Source: Nakazawaea peltata (Eukaryota; Ascomycota; Pichiomycetes; Alaninales; Pachysolenaceae). From it: 64,000 nt of DNA. Below are positions 25,951 through 36,628 of this stretch, in pieces. Location of the stretch: positions 627,249 through 691,248 of the forward strand of contig BCGQ01000004.1 of assembly GCA_001599355.1 (NCBI GenBank). The letters run 5' to 3'. Both the position numbers and the translations under genes were made by a program. Below the pieces are notes generated by a model. That model searched no databases and had not been told where the DNA came from. It worked only from the letters and a program-made list of their open reading frames with translations. The stretch's first letter is position 1. Every line of letters starts with the position of its first letter.

Positions 25951-28227
25951 ATGGCCAAGAAAGCAGGTAGAATTCAAGAGAAGAAGAAGAAGGATGATTT
26001 CGTCTTTACTATTGATTCTGATTCTGAAGCTGAGGTTCCAGATTTGGATGTAGAAGAGGAAGAAGAGACCAAGATCGAGCTTGAGCCGGAGACTAAGACC
26101 AAGACCAAGGGTAAGAAGGGAAAGAAGGCCAAAGAAAGTGTCGAGGAGGAAGAAGCTGAGGGTAGTAAGGATTTGAATCCAGATTTTGTGTTCTCTCTTG
26201 ACGGTATGGAAACCAGTTCTAACTTTGATGGGTGGGATTTCCAACTGGATGAGAAAAAAGAGGGAGATGAGATGAGGAGGGATGTTGATTTGGATAGTAT
26301 TCTTAGACGTAAGGGAGGATTGGGACTGATCGCTAAGACTAAAAAGGAGATTGAGGGAGAGCAGGAAGAGCAAGAGCAAGAACAAGAACAAGAGGATGAG
26401 GAAGCCGATGAGGGTGAGGAAGCTGAGGAGGACGAAGATGAGTTAGCTATGGATGGTTTTGGAATGGGAGCAGAAAAAGAAGAAAGTGACGAAGAAGAGG
26501 ATGAGGAGGAAGAGGAAGAGGAAGAAGAGGAAGAGGAAGATGACGACCATGTTGAGATCGGTGACTTAGGTGCCGATACCAAGAAAGAAGAAGAAGAAGA
26601 CTCCGCTGAACAAATCGCCGAATTCTATGCTGATGAAAGCGAATCTTCCCTGGCCAAAAGTCAAACTCACCAATCTTTCCAAACTCTTTCCCTTTCTCGT
26701 CCTGTCTTGAAAGGATTGTCCCAATTGGGTTATACCAAACCTTCGCCCATCCAAAGTGCCTCCATCCCTATTGCATTACTCGGTAAAGACATTGTCGCCG
26801 GTGCCGTCACCGGTTCCGGTAAGACTGCTGCTTATATGATTCCAGTCATTGAAAGATTGTTATATAAGCCAGCTAAAGTTGCCTCCACTAGAGTCATTGT
26901 GCTAACCCCAACCAGAGAATTGCTGATTCAAGTTTCCGATGTCGGTAAAAAGATTGGTCATTTCGTCAACGGTATCAGTTTCGGTTTGGCCGTTGGTGGT
27001 TTGAACTTAAGACAACAAGAACAAGCATTGAAGGCAAGACCTGATATTGTCATTGCTACCCCAGGTAGATTTATCGATCATATCAGAAACTCTCCAAGTT
27101 TCAACGTGGACTCTGTCGAAGTTTTGGTAGTCGATGAGGCCGATAGAATGTTGGAGGAAGGTTTCCAACAAGAATTAACCGAGATCTTGGAATTGTTACC
27201 TCGTAAAAGACAGACATTGTTATTCTCTGCTACTATGAACTCCAAAATTAAGCAATTGATTCAATTATCTTTGGACAAACCAGTTAGAATCATGATTGAT
27301 CCTCCTAAACAAGCCGCATCGGGATTGGTTCAAGAGTTCATTCGTATCAGAAAGAGAGAGGCCTTGAAACCAGCCTTGTTGTTCCATTTGTTGAAGAAGA
27401 TCGATTCCAGACAACAGAACAGAATCGTAGTGTTTGTCTCTAGAAAGGAGATGGCTCATAGATTAAGAATCATCTTGGGATTGTTAGGTATCAAGGTTTC
27501 TGAATTGCATGGTTCTTTATCACAAGAACAACGTTTGAAAAATGTCAGTGATTTCAAGAAATTGGTGGTTCCCGTATTGATCTGTACCGATTTGGCTGCC
27601 AGAGGTTTAGATATTCCAAAGATTGAATATGTGATCAACTTTGATATGCCAAAGAGTTTCGAGATTTATTTGCATAGAGTTGGTCGTACAGCCAGAGCTG
27701 GTCGTGAAGGTAAATCGATCTCATTTGTTGGGGAGTCATCTCAAGATCGTTCGATTGTCAAAGATCTGATCAAGAGTGTCGAGACCAATAAAACTGGTCA
27801 AGCCGTTGGTAGAAACGTCGACTGGAAGGATGTCGAAGAGATTAATGAGCATATTGAAGGTAAGGACTCTGTCATTGAGGAAGTTTTGTTAGAGGAGAAG
27901 AGAGAGAAGGAGATCTTGCTGGGAGAATTGCAATTGAAGAAAGCTGAGAATATCTTGAAATATCAAAGTGAGATTCAAGCAAGACCAAGACGTACTTGGT
28001 TCCAAACTGAAGAAGAGAAGAAAGCTGCTAAGGGATCTTTACAGATTGTTGATAAAAGTAAGAAGAAGTTGAACAGTAAGAAGAGAAAGGTTCAAGAGGC
28101 CAGAGATGAAGGAAGTAGAAGTTATAAGAAGACCAAGAGTGATAGAAAGGCTGATCAAGAGCTGTCATTTGTTAAGAAGTCTAATGTGAACAAGAAGGGG
28201 AAGAAGGGGAAGAAGGGGAAGAAATAG
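25951..28227 (+). CDS. DRS1: DEAD-box RNA helicase Drs1
   Basis: 758-residue nucleolar DEAD-box helicase needed for 25S rRNA maturation and 60S assembly. An acidic N-terminus with a Glu tract (about residues 130-220) precedes the helicase core: Q-motif [16 protein letters not shown], motif I AVTGSGKT (K291), DEAD at 395-398, SATMNSKIK and [11 protein letters not shown]. The C-terminus is Lys-rich ([11 protein letters not shown]). Blocks such as [31 protein letters not shown] and [11 protein letters not shown] match Drs1 specifically. The start at 25951 ([12 protein letters not shown]) is chosen over the longer frame from 25909, which begins with TTG. In motif Ia a CTG codon (26923-26925, residue 325) replaces the near-invariant alanine of TRELAIQ. 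Confidence 0.96.
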   Translation: MAKKAGRIQEKKKKDDFVFTIDSDSEAEVPDLDVEEEEETKIELEPETKTKTKGKKGKKAKESVEEEEAEGSKDLNPDFVFSLDGMETSSNFDGWDFQLDEKKEGDEMRRDVDLDSILRRKGGLGLIAKTKKEIEGEQEEQEQEQEQEDEEADEGEEAEEDEDELAMDGFGMGAEKEESDEEEDEEEEEEEEEEEEDDDHVEIGDLGADTKKEEEEDSAEQIAEFYADESESSLAKSQTHQSFQTLSLSRPVLKGLSQLGYTKPSPIQSASIPIALLGKDIVAGAVTGSGKTAAYMIPVIERLLYKPAKVASTRVIVLTPTRELLIQVSDVGKKIGHFVNGISFGLAVGGLNLRQQEQALKARPDIVIATPGRFIDHIRNSPSFNVDSVEVLVVDEADRMLEEGFQQELTEILELLPRKRQTLLFSATMNSKIKQLIQLSLDKPVRIMIDPPKQAASGLVQEFIRIRKREALKPALLFHLLKKIDSRQQNRIVVFVSRKEMAHRLRIILGLLGIKVSELHGSLSQEQRLKNVSDFKKLVVPVLICTDLAARGLDIPKIEYVINFDMPKSFEIYLHRVGRTARAGREGKSISFVGESSQDRSIVKDLIKSVETNKTGQAVGRNVDWKDVEEINEHIEGKDSVIEEVLLEEKREKEILLGELQLKKAENILKYQSEIQARPRRTWFQTEEEKKAAKGSLQIVDKSKKKLNSKKRKVQEARDEGSRSYKKTKSDRKADQELSFVKKSNVNKKGKKGKKGKK

Positions 28228-28298
28228 TGTATAGTAATCGATAGATTAAGAGGTAGTGTAGAGGAGTAAGTAGTTGGAGTAGAGTAGGTACTAGGGAA

Positions 28299-28390
28299 GA
28301 GCAGTTACTTAGGGTGAGCAGACACTTAAGGTAGAGCAGACACTTAAGGTGTAGAGCAGACACTTAAGGTGTAGAGTAGTCACTTGGGGT
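28299..28390. repeat. 17-20 bp minisatellite (GAGCAGACACTTAAGGTGTA)
   Basis: Five copies; the middle three are nearly identical, the outer two (GAGCAGTTACTTAGGGT and GAGTAGTCACTTGGGGT) have diverged. Confidence 0.85.
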
Positions 28391-28925
28391 CTGTTGGTGC
28401 GCAAGTATCTAGGGTATGCTGTATAGGGATAGATCACTACTAGAGGTTTTCCGGAAATGATAGTGCGCGAGGAATATGTGGAAGGATAGGGAGAGGGCAT
28501 AGAGTGCAAAGATCTAATTGATCTGCGGGGATGAAGGAAATTAAGTAGGGGAAAATTATAAGTGAGAGCGTAAAGGGGGATGGGGGTCTAAAGGGGGCAC
28601 AAAGGGGTAATTGAAGTTGAACTTTTTTTATATAAATTAATGAAGAATGGAAGGGGAAAGGTGGTGGGGGTAGTGCTGAGGGGGGTAAGAGTGGATAAGA
28701 GGGGGAGGGCATCCCGAATAAGAATTCCATATAGATATACTTTCATCTAAACAATTCTCTAATGTTCTTTTAATAACTACATAACTCATTACTACAGTTT
28801 TTTTCCATATTATCACACCTATGATAATTACCCCGCACATCACCACCTCATCACCACCTCATATCACCCCCTTAATACCCTTCAAACTCCCAGTAGACCC
28901 CCCTTTAAATCCCCCTTTTCCCTAT

Positions 28926-28972
28926 TTTTCCTAGCTTTTCCTAGAGTTTTTCCTAATGCTTTTCCTTTCGAT
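28926..28972 (+). repeat. TTTTCCTA repeats upstream of SYS1
   Basis: Four TTTTCCTA/TTTTCCTT words at 8-13 bp spacing, 70-115 bp before the SYS1 ATG. A pyrimidine-rich tract of this kind often lies near yeast transcription starts. Confidence 0.5.
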
Positions 28973-29041
28973 TTTCGCTCAGTCTCAACTCAGACAAAAA
29001 TAACAACAGAGCCTTAATATCCTCACCTGGGACTAATCATC

Positions 29042-29698
29042 ATGGATAGAGCTATACAAACATACTACACGATCAAATCCACCCTGAAAGAGAGATTGAG
29101 TGGACTCGTGCCTTCGATTTATGAGGCCGTATCTCAAGGCTCATACAGAAGCCTCTTAGATCTCGAATCATTCAAAGACACCTTCTCACCTTCACGTATC
29201 TTTGCCCAAATCGTGATACTACAAAGCGTTTATTATCTGACAGCAATGCTGATGTTTGCCTTATTGCTGTCTTTAGCGGGGTATCCGTTCTCGTTTGATT
29301 GGTTATTCTCATGGGAACCAATCACTTTAGAGAATGCGTTGGGTTTAGCCTTAACTTTATGTTGGCTCGCCGACTCTTTGTTTTGCATTGGTTTCATGAC
29401 TGTCATTGTAGGGAGATCGAAATTGGCTTGGGATTTTGCTCTTACGATTCATGCTATCAATTTCATTGTATGTTGGACATATTCTAAAAAGTTCCCTAGA
29501 TCTATTCTTTGGTGGGTATTACAAGGGGTCTCATCTGCTATATTAGTTGGATTGGGTACATGGACTACCCGTTGGAAAGAGTTAAGAGATACATTCTTCG
29601 ATGGGTTGAATGATGCCGAGCTTGGACAATCCACTACCCTGCCTACACTGACTACACTGACTACCGAGTCTATTCCACTTGAGACAGTATCCAAATAA
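29042..29698 (+). CDS. SYS1: Golgi membrane protein Sys1
   Basis: 218-residue Sys1, a polytopic Golgi protein that recruits the Arl3 GTPase and so the Arl1/golgin pathway. About four hydrophobic segments lie between residues 58 and 180. Signature blocks are FSPSRIFAQIVILQSVYYLTA, AGYPFSFDWLFSW, TVIVGRSKLAWDFALTIHAINFI and LGTWTTRWKELRDTFFDGL. The C-terminal tail is short and polar. The N-terminal 40 residues are longer than in S. cerevisiae. The CTG at 29267-29269 (residue 76) sits before SLAG, where the yeast protein has alanine. Its 3' end faces CYR1, with only about 39 bp between the stops. Confidence 0.92.
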   Translation: MDRAIQTYYTIKSTLKERLSGLVPSIYEAVSQGSYRSLLDLESFKDTFSPSRIFAQIVILQSVYYLTAMLMFALLLSLAGYPFSFDWLFSWEPITLENALGLALTLCWLADSLFCIGFMTVIVGRSKLAWDFALTIHAINFIVCWTYSKKFPRSILWWVLQGVSSAILVGLGTWTTRWKELRDTFFDGLNDAELGQSTTLPTLTTLTTESIPLETVSK

Positions 29699-29737
29699 CT
29701 ACTGTAACTACATCATAATAAATGTACATTATCTATT

Positions 29738-32700
29738 TTATTCAGCCGCACTTCCGTGCAACTTCTTCAATTGTTCGAGTTCTTTCAAGGCACTAGTTAA
29801 CATTCCCATCACCTCGATCGATGACATCACTCCTGTAATCTGTAACTCTTTCCTCACATATAACAGATCAGTCAATGCTTCAATTCTAGTCACCACATGG
29901 TCAAAGAACGATAAGAACCCAAGATTACTGAATTTGGAGATCTGATCCGAACTATTAACAAACTTTTCATCTGGCACTTCCTTTGAGATCGAGATTCCCT
30001 CAGACAAGTACGATAAGATCTCCTCTAATCTCAATGAAAGTGTTCTCAACTTCCAAACAAGATCGGTATTATTAGATACAGTAGCCAAACTAGCAGCAGT
30101 ACGTTCACCCAGTAAGTCTTGTTCAAAGAATTTGAATCTGGTTTCCAATGATTTAGTGAACATCACAGTCACCAATTCCGGAGTTTCCAAACCTTTCAAT
30201 TTCTTTTCACCAATCTCATGAACTAACCAACCGATTTGTTCCAACTCGTTCATCTCGGATTCCAATTTGTTCATCATTGGTCCATATTTAGTACCATAAG
30301 CCTCTTCGATAGGTTTCTCTTTAGCCAAATTATGACAAGCCAAGATCTCGTTGAACTCTCTCATGAAATCTGAACTTAAGAACAACTGTCCACCATCGGC
30401 AATACTACTAATTCTAGAGGTTCTGTTAACCATTGGACCGAAGTAGTCCATTCTCTTAGTAATGATATCACGTTCACATACAGGAGCACCCCAATGAGCT
30501 CCCATTCTTACAGACAACCCTTTGAATACTACATTACCATTCTCATCACGGACTTCACAACATTGATTACTCTCCAAAATCTCTTTAGGCCAGTCAGCTT
30601 GAAGTAACTGTTCTTGTACTGTGAAACACCATAACAATGCCGAGATTGTAGTTGGGAAGGACACAATGAAAGCATCTCCTTCCGTCTTGACTTCGTATCC
30701 TCCGACAATACGTAATTGTCTACGCATAATGGTGTTATGAGTTCTGATAGCCGAACGCATAGCTACAGGATGGTTATCCCATAAAAGAGTGGAGCTCTTG
30801 ATATCGGTGAAAACCATAGCAACATGACCAACAGGAGGCTCGATCTCATCTTCTAATCTACGTAAAGTCGAATCTTCAGGCAACGAGGAACGGTCCTTTC
30901 TTACCTTCAACAATGCCTCGTCATTCTCAGTAGATCTTTTCCACATCTTACCTTGCTCATTATTCAATGAGATTATGATAGCAGCCACTTTATCACTGGC
31001 ACCATAAGAGATGGCATAATCTCTTAACTTCTCAGCAGCCACTTGTGGATCATCTTTATCTTTTCTAATCACATCTACAGCCACATGATATGGAACATAT
31101 TTCCAAATCTCATGAGTTCCAATAGCGATCATTTGATCACTTGGAGAAAGTTCAAGCACAGTGATATCAGGACCAGAATGAATATGAGGTAAGAAATCAC
31201 AGAACCCAATAGCTCTCGAGACGTCTACTACACCATCCAATTTACCATCGTTAGTCACATACCCTCCACTATCTCTAATACGTTTATATTCTTCTTCAGA
31301 GTAAGGTGAATGTTCAGTAGTTAACAATTGATAACTACCATTAGATCTGGTGAGCATGGCCATCGAGTCTCCGATATTCGCAGTATAAATCACCTTGTCC
31401 TTGATGTAGATAATAGTAGCACAACATCCACTTAACCCGTCTCTTGGAGTCAATTCATAACTGGTGGAAGTACGATGAGCTTCAGGAACAGAAGCAAACG
31501 AAGACGTATCGTTTTTAATGATTAACGAGTTAATATCACGATTCAAATTCAAGAATGCCCTTCTCAAAGCATCATTAACACTACAATTGTTCTGTTTAAG
31601 TTCTTCTTGGAAGATAATACCAAACGTTTCTTGGACAATCTTCGAAATCTTATGACCATGTTGATCATCACCATTCTTTCCATCGAATATACCAATTAAT
31701 ACCTCGTCATTACCACCAAACTTCTCCAATACTACATCTCTAATACTAATGGAATCATTGGTACCCAAGGAATCAGAAATACCATACCCAATATTGGCAA
31801 ACAGAGAAGACGTTGTACGAACACGAGTGTCCAGAGTCTGATCAGGTAAATTCTGAGTGGTGATCGTTACATCAGTCAAACCTAACATCTTCAAATCCTT
31901 CAAAACCAAGAAAGAATCCAAATCTCTGAATTTGGAGTCTCTGTTATGAGTCGGTTTGATCTCAAGTCTCTTATTACCGGAGAAATTCAAGTATTTCAAG
32001 TCAGTATTCCAATGCCAATTCCAATCGTAAGGCCAATTCGAAATGTTATACTTCAACTGGTTAGACCCCACATCCAAACTATTCAAATGAACAAGTTTCG
32101 ACAACTCCGAAGGTAACGAATGTAACTTATTACCATTGATATGTAAAGTGGATAAAGTCTGTAACCCTTCGAAATCCTCGGCTGGTAAAGTGGTAAGTTT
32201 ATTTCCCGAGAGATACAAATCGGCCAAGTTGTGCATCCGACGTAACGAGCCCGATGGTAACTCAATAAGATCGTTATAAGACAAGTTCAACGACTTGAGT
32301 CTATGTAATAACGACAATACTTGGATATTTTGGTCATCCAATCTGTTATCTGCTAATGAGAGGAACAACAAAGAATCCGATAAGAATTGGTATTGAGTTT
32401 TCAGGATAGTTGGACGTCTAGTATTGAGAGGGGAGATGGAACCAACAGAGTCATTTCTTACCAGATCACCTTGACCTTCATAATCGACATTTACAGTAGC
32501 ATTCTTAGCCAGGAAGAACTCGGCTGGTGGTCGAGGAAACTCCACTAACAAATTACTTGAAATATTCAATACTGCCAATGAAGATAAATGCCAGATATCC
32601 TCTGTCAAAGTGTGTAAATTGTTCAAATGTAAGTCTAAATACTGTAATGAAGTCAACGAGCCGAATCCTTGAGGTAAATCTTGAAGTTTATTGTGAACAG

Positions 32701-35032
32701 CCGAAAGGTAGACCAATCTTTTCAAGCTTGAAATCTCTGCCGGTAAGTAAATCAAATCGTTATCGTCAAGAGTCAACTTTTCCAAGTTGGGAATACTGCT
32801 GAACACACTTCCCGACAAGGTAGTCAATTTGGCCTTGGATAAGTCGATCAAAGTCAATGAAGAGAAGGTGTTTTGAAGGACTAATGAGGTCAAAGGGTTA
32901 CGGTCCATAATGAACGAACGTAAATTTGGCAGGTTGTCCTTCATTTGAGAGATATTATTGGAAGTGGACTTGAGGATCTGTAAATTAGGCAACGAACTGA
33001 TCGACTCAAGACTCGAAATCTGATTGTACCGAATATCTAACATTTTAAGACAGGTCATTTGAGAAAGGAAGTCGGGAGATTCCTTCTTTAATAAGTTGGC
33101 ACTCAAGTTCAATCTCTCTAATTTGGATAAATTGATAATGTTGGGTGAGACAGACGTTAATGAGTTGTATGACATATTCAAGTTGACCAAATTGACTAAT
33201 TCTGTGACTGGTTGTGGAATGGACTTGAAATTATTCGACGATAAATCCAACACTTGAAGGTTCTTCAAGCTCCCAAAACTCTTTGGTACAGTTGTTAATT
33301 GATTACAAGCCAAATTCAAGGTGGTCAAGTTGGCTAAAAGGTCGATATTACGAGGAATCTCGGTGATGAAATTGACTTCCAAATTCAATTCGGTCAATCT
33401 CGACAGTTGGAGAATATTGATAGGGAAATGAGTAGCCCGATTGTCAGCATACACAAACTTGGTCAAATTATTACAAGCCTGAATGAAATCTAATGGAATA
33501 CTGATAGAAGGATTCCTCGAGACATCTATAGATTCGATATCAAAAGTTCTTTGGAATAACACTAAGGGAATAGATTGGATCTGGAAGCCGGCCAAATTCA
33601 CATTCTTATAGTCTCTTGTGATGATATTCTCTTCTTCATCACTCAATTGTCTGAAGAATGAACGTTCTATAGTGAATTTTACTAAGTAACTGATGTCTGT
33701 AGCCGGAGTGAAGTCGCTCGATTGGTACCCTGAGAGTAAAAGTAGACTCATTTGAAGTCTTAATGGGCGGTCGTGCATGTCTAAGATCTTTGAAAGACGT
33801 CCGATTCTGACTGTGAGTTGGTATTCTCCATGACTATTGAAATGATACTTCTTTTTATATCTTCTTAATAATTCCAGAGTGGTCATCTCTGTATCGCAGG
33901 GCATTACTTTAGAGGAGTTGTCTGTGGTGAAGATACGAATGAAGGCCCTTTGGACAGTTGAAGCTGAAGATACAGAGCCTTTTTTAGAAGAAGGTTGAGA
34001 CAGAGGTTTGACTGTTGGAGAGACCGTAGATACGGCAGAAGGTGTAGCTGTAGCTGAGTTTGTTCCATTGGTCTCCGAGATCGCCAGCAGATGAGTCGTT
34101 GGGCTTATTGGTTCAACAACTTTGTTAATATAATGTTGGTCGATACTGTTGCCTCTTGATTTTGAAGATTTACGACCTCCAAATGACATCTGAAGAGTAG
34201 ACGAGTTAGAAGACGATGTACTGTTCATACGTTCTTTATCGAGATCGTCATTTTTGACATTCCATGATTCGGGAGCTACCCAATTAGAAGACACACTGGG
34301 GTTATGTTCACGGAGACCAACACTTGCGGGGACTCCATTACTCGAAGAACCACTTGCTGCACTGATTGAGTTGTGGTTATTTTGACGTCCCAATTCTTGT
34401 AAATTGACCGAGGAAACCAACTGACTCAAGTCGGAGAAATCGGTTAAATCGATATTTGGGATGAGGGACAGAGCCGTTGACGGTTCGGTTGGTTTCGAAT
34501 TTGGTGACGATCTCTCAGCGCTCGCCGTGCTCTTATTGTCATGAGAATTATTATTGAACATCTCTTCTGACAATTCAGGTGGGAACTTTGTAGCTAGAGG
34601 AGAGCTTGTACTTGTGGCTCTGGATGGAGACCTGAAAGGTGTGTGTCTCGAAGAGGTTGAAAAATGTCTACCAGCATGTTCATTGGATGTGTCAGATGAG
34701 ATCGAAGTACCTACTCTTTCTGACAGAGTGGAAGTATTGGAATCTCTTCTTAAGTTGGTGCTTGAACCTATCAATAATTTGCCGAATAAACTGGAGGATT
34801 TCTTGGCTGGCTTCTTTGTCTTACGGGATGTGACTTTGATTGGCAGCTTTAATGGCGGGATAGTTTCTTCACTCCCCTTCAGAGTGGCAGCTGATGGCCG
34901 TGAATGGAACCCTTTGTAGGCCGACGAGAGAGGGTTCATTGATCTCAGATGAGACTCATGATCGGTGTTCTCGTCCTCGGTACTATGGTGGTGGTCGATT
35001 GAGGACCTCTTTTCACCATTAGTATTGGACAT
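29738..35032 (-). CDS. CYR1: Adenylate cyclase Cyr1
   Basis: 1764-residue fungal adenylate cyclase, the Ras-activated source of cAMP for PKA. Domain order is typical: Ser-rich N-terminus (1-360); Ras-association domain (about 365-460, FIRIFTTDNSSKVMPC); more than 20 leucine-rich repeats (about 490-1070); PP2C-like domain (about 1090-1360, DGKNGDDQHG, YTANIGDSMAML); class III cyclase domain (about 1395-1580, VFTDIKSSTLLWD, GGYEVKTEGDAF, VRMGAHWG); and a C-terminal helical region that in yeast binds Srv2/CAP. S. cerevisiae Cyr1 has 2026 residues. No membrane segment is visible. The promoter has a perfect Mcm1 palindrome and a 12-bp AATTCCGGAATT palindrome next to the ATG. Confidence 0.96.
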   Translation of the reverse strand: MSNTNGEKRSSIDHHHSTEDENTDHESHLRSMNPLSSAYKGFHSRPSAATLKGSEETIPPLKLPIKVTSRKTKKPAKKSSSLFGKLLIGSSTNLRRDSNTSTLSERVGTSISSDTSNEHAGRHFSTSSRHTPFRSPSRATSTSSPLATKFPPELSEEMFNNNSHDNKSTASAERSSPNSKPTEPSTALSLIPNIDLTDFSDLSQLVSSVNLQELGRQNNHNSISAASGSSSNGVPASVGLREHNPSVSSNWVAPESWNVKNDDLDKERMNSTSSSNSSTLQMSFGGRKSSKSRGNSIDQHYINKVVEPISPTTHLLAISETNGTNSATATPSAVSTVSPTVKPLSQPSSKKGSVSSASTVQRAFIRIFTTDNSSKVMPCDTEMTTLELLRRYKKKYHFNSHGEYQLTVRIGRLSKILDMHDRPLRLQMSLLLLSGYQSSDFTPATDISYLVKFTIERSFFRQLSDEEENIITRDYKNVNLAGFQIQSIPLVLFQRTFDIESIDVSRNPSISIPLDFIQACNNLTKFVYADNRATHFPINILQLSRLTELNLEVNFITEIPRNIDLLANLTTLNLACNQLTTVPKSFGSLKNLQVLDLSSNNFKSIPQPVTELVNLVNLNMSYNSLTSVSPNIINLSKLERLNLSANLLKKESPDFLSQMTCLKMLDIRYNQISSLESISSLPNLQILKSTSNNISQMKDNLPNLRSFIMDRNPLTSLVLQNTFSSLTLIDLSKAKLTTLSGSVFSSIPNLEKLTLDDNDLIYLPAEISSLKRLVYLSAVHNKLQDLPQGFGSLTSLQYLDLHLNNLHTLTEDIWHLSSLAVLNISSNLLVEFPRPPAEFFLAKNATVNVDYEGQGDLVRNDSVGSISPLNTRRPTILKTQYQFLSDSLLFLSLADNRLDDQNIQVLSLLHRLKSLNLSYNDLIELPSGSLRRMHNLADLYLSGNKLTTLPAEDFEGLQTLSTLHINGNKLHSLPSELSKLVHLNSLDVGSNQLKYNISNWPYDWNWHWNTDLKYLNFSGNKRLEIKPTHNRDSKFRDLDSFLVLKDLKMLGLTDVTITTQNLPDQTLDTRVRTTSSLFANIGYGISDSLGTNDSISIRDVVLEKFGGNDEVLIGIFDGKNGDDQHGHKISKIVQETFGIIFQEELKQNNCSVNDALRRAFLNLNRDINSLIIKNDTSSFASVPEAHRTSTSYELTPRDGLSGCCATIIYIKDKVIYTANIGDSMAMLTRSNGSYQLLTTEHSPYSEEEYKRIRDSGGYVTNDGKLDGVVDVSRAIGFCDFLPHIHSGPDITVLELSPSDQMIAIGTHEIWKYVPYHVAVDVIRKDKDDPQVAAEKLRDYAISYGASDKVAAIIISLNNEQGKMWKRSTENDEALLKVRKDRSSLPEDSTLRRLEDEIEPPVGHVAMVFTDIKSSTLLWDNHPVAMRSAIRTHNTIMRRQLRIVGGYEVKTEGDAFIVSFPTTISALLWCFTVQEQLLQADWPKEILESNQCCEVRDENGNVVFKGLSVRMGAHWGAPVCERDIITKRMDYFGPMVNRTSRISSIADGGQLFLSSDFMREFNEILACHNLAKEKPIEEAYGTKYGPMMNKLESEMNELEQIGWLVHEIGEKKLKGLETPELVTVMFTKSLETRFKFFEQDLLGERTAASLATVSNNTDLVWKLRTLSLRLEEILSYLSEGISISKEVPDEKFVNSSDQISKFSNLGFLSFFDHVVTRIEALTDLLYVRKELQITGVMSSIEVMGMLTSALKELEQLKKLHGSAAE

Positions 35033-35040
35033 TTTGGATC

Positions 35041-35052
35041 AATTCCGGAATT
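35041..35052. promoter_or_regulatory. 12-bp palindrome AATTCCGGAATT
   Basis: Perfect palindrome 9-20 bp upstream of the CYR1 ATG. It contains the CCGGAATT word found three times before TKL1. Confidence 0.5.
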
Positions 35053-35145
35053 GTGAATGGGGTTGAATATTGGGGAGGTATTTTGATGGAAATTCCAGTT
35101 AAAATCTTAGGCTGCTATGGTGAATTTTGCACGACCTTTTAAGGT

Positions 35146-35203
35146 AGGGGGGAAGTTGGAGGGGGGGATTCTGGGACTAGATTGGGGGACTAAATTGGGG
35201 GCA
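35146..35203 (+). repeat. G-run cluster, G-quadruplex-capable
   Basis: Runs of 6, 7, 3, 5 and 5 G within 58 bp, the last two in a repeated ACTARATTGGGGG word. Confidence 0.7.
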
Positions 35204-35535
35204 ATTGATGAGAGAGATAGTGTAGATACTGTTAGGGTTACGTTCTGATTCCTGGCCATACTTTCAAGTGAATCTCTCTAGTTTTCATTTCTCGATTCCA
35301 TTCTGATCCGCTCAATATGCGGCTATTAATATGCCATACTTAAGCGAGTACAATAAGTTTATATACATATACTAGGTTGGGGTTAACAGAGGACCAGAAT
35401 AGCAGATACACTTTAGAAGGGTTTGAGATGGACAGACACACACAGATATAAAGGTTCACAGACCTTTGTTAAGCTTCTTATTCCCCCCCTCTCTATCATT
35501 ATCTCCTCTGGATTAGAGCCGACGAGACAAGTAGT

Positions 35536-35551
35536 TTTCCTAATTAGGAAA
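35536..35551. promoter_or_regulatory. Perfect Mcm1 palindrome (P-box)
   Basis: TTTCCTAATTAGGAAA, identical to the idealised Mcm1 P-box palindrome. It is about 500 bp upstream of CYR1 and 310 bp downstream of the Rab gene. Confidence 0.65.
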
Positions 35552-35860
35552 TATAAGGGAGAAATCTCCCACAATAAAAATTTCACCTAAGTATGGGGAA
35601 AAGCTAAGTAATTTAAGGTGGGATTTGTGGGAACTGAGAACAACTGTCAGCACATATTGATCATTAGACTGATAAAGTATATCCAGGTGGTCATACATGG
35701 TATAGAAGTACTGTTAGGCTTTAGTGAGAAATTAATCATAAAACGCAGAACAATTTATAGTGTGTCATATTTTTTTCAACTTCATTATGCAATATATAAT
35801 TTATATACACTTTGAGTGTAATTTATACAAAACTTACATACAAAGCTATATATATCATCC

Positions 35861-36628
35861 CTAATACCCACAACACCATGACCCCTCAGTATTCTCTTTT
35901 CCCCTGATAACTAAATTCATATTACTTTCACTATGAGCAATCTGATCCGTCCCCACTTGAACTCCACAACTTGAATCTCGAATATCTATCACCCCCGAAT
36001 CCAATTTCTCCGTGATTTTTATAGCCAAAAGTTCAAATACATCATAAACATTTTCTCCCGTCACACTTGAACAATTATGTATGCAATGAATATCTAGGGA
36101 AAATTTCATTTTCATCAGCCCCACAAACTCCAATAATTGTTCCAAACTAACTTTAATATCCAGCTCTAAATCACTCTTATTTCCCACCACTACACATGTC
36201 ACTATGGCATCATTTGTTAGCAGTTTCAAATCGCTGAAATCTGTTTCCAAACTTAATAAACTCATTTCATCTGTTAAATCAAAACATAAAACAACTCCCA
36301 GTGATCCTCTATAATAACTGGAAGTTATACTTTTAAATCTCTCTTGTCCTGCAGTATCCCAAAGTTGCAACTTCATAGTTAATTTCGGTGATAGAAGATG
36401 GATCAATTTCGAATGAAATTCTACTCCTATAGTTTGTTTCACTTTTGGTCTACCTTCCATTTCGAAATCGAGGAACTTCCTCAAAAGACTAGTCTTTCCT
36501 GCTCCTGACGGCCCAATAATAATGATCTTAGCCAAATAGTCATAATTCTCCAATATAGCAGGCAACACTACATTGCTTTGCAAAGTTGAAGAACTAATTA
36601 TTGATAATGTAGAAGGTTTTTTATTCAT
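35861..36628 (-). CDS. Rab4-type small GTPase
   Basis: 255-residue Rab GTPase. P-loop GPSGAGKT (39-46), WDTAGQERFKS, NKSD and SSVTGEN (in place of the usual SAL/SAK) are visible. The stretch KLDSGVIDIRDSSCGVQVG after the G domain resembles Rab4/Ypt4, where EKIDSGELDPERMGSGIQYG is typical. The C-terminus WCCGY is a CCXX prenylation motif. Rab4 proteins act in recycling from early endosomes; S. cerevisiae has no clear Rab4. The N-terminal 35 residues and the switch I region (LDFEMEGRPKVKQTIGVEF) are longer than usual. Subfamily assignment is by eye and could be wrong. It is divergent from MCM3. Confidence 0.75.
   Translation of the reverse strand: MNKKPSTLSIISSSTLQSNVVLPAILENYDYLAKIIIIGPSGAGKTSLLRKFLDFEMEGRPKVKQTIGVEFHSKLIHLLSPKLTMKLQLWDTAGQERFKSITSSYYRGSLGVVLCFDLTDEMSLLSLETDFSDLKLLTNDAIVTCVVVGNKSDLELDIKVSLEQLLEFVGLMKMKFSLDIHCIHNCSSVTGENVYDVFELLAIKITEKLDSGVIDIRDSSCGVQVGTDQIAHSESNMNLVIRGKENTEGSWCCGY

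Larger units (their letters stand above)
28228..29041. promoter_or_regulatory. Intergenic region DRS1 / SYS1
   Basis: 814 bp. It contains a 17-20 bp minisatellite (28299-28390), a TTCCGGAA palindrome near 28449-28456, and TTTTCCTA repeats near SYS1 (28926-28972). No gene seen. Confidence 0.5.
35033..35860. promoter_or_regulatory. CYR1 upstream region
   Basis: 828 bp between the CYR1 start and the stop of the Rab gene. It holds AATTCCGGAATT (35041-35052), a G-run cluster (35146-35203) and a perfect 16-bp Mcm1 palindrome (35536-35551). An open frame of 65 codons at 35618 looks random. Confidence 0.55.

Noticed and set aside
25974-26582. 202-codon Ser-rich antisense frame opposite the acidic tract of DRS1
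   Set aside because: Reverse complement of Glu/Asp codons gives Ser and Leu runs; a typical shadow.
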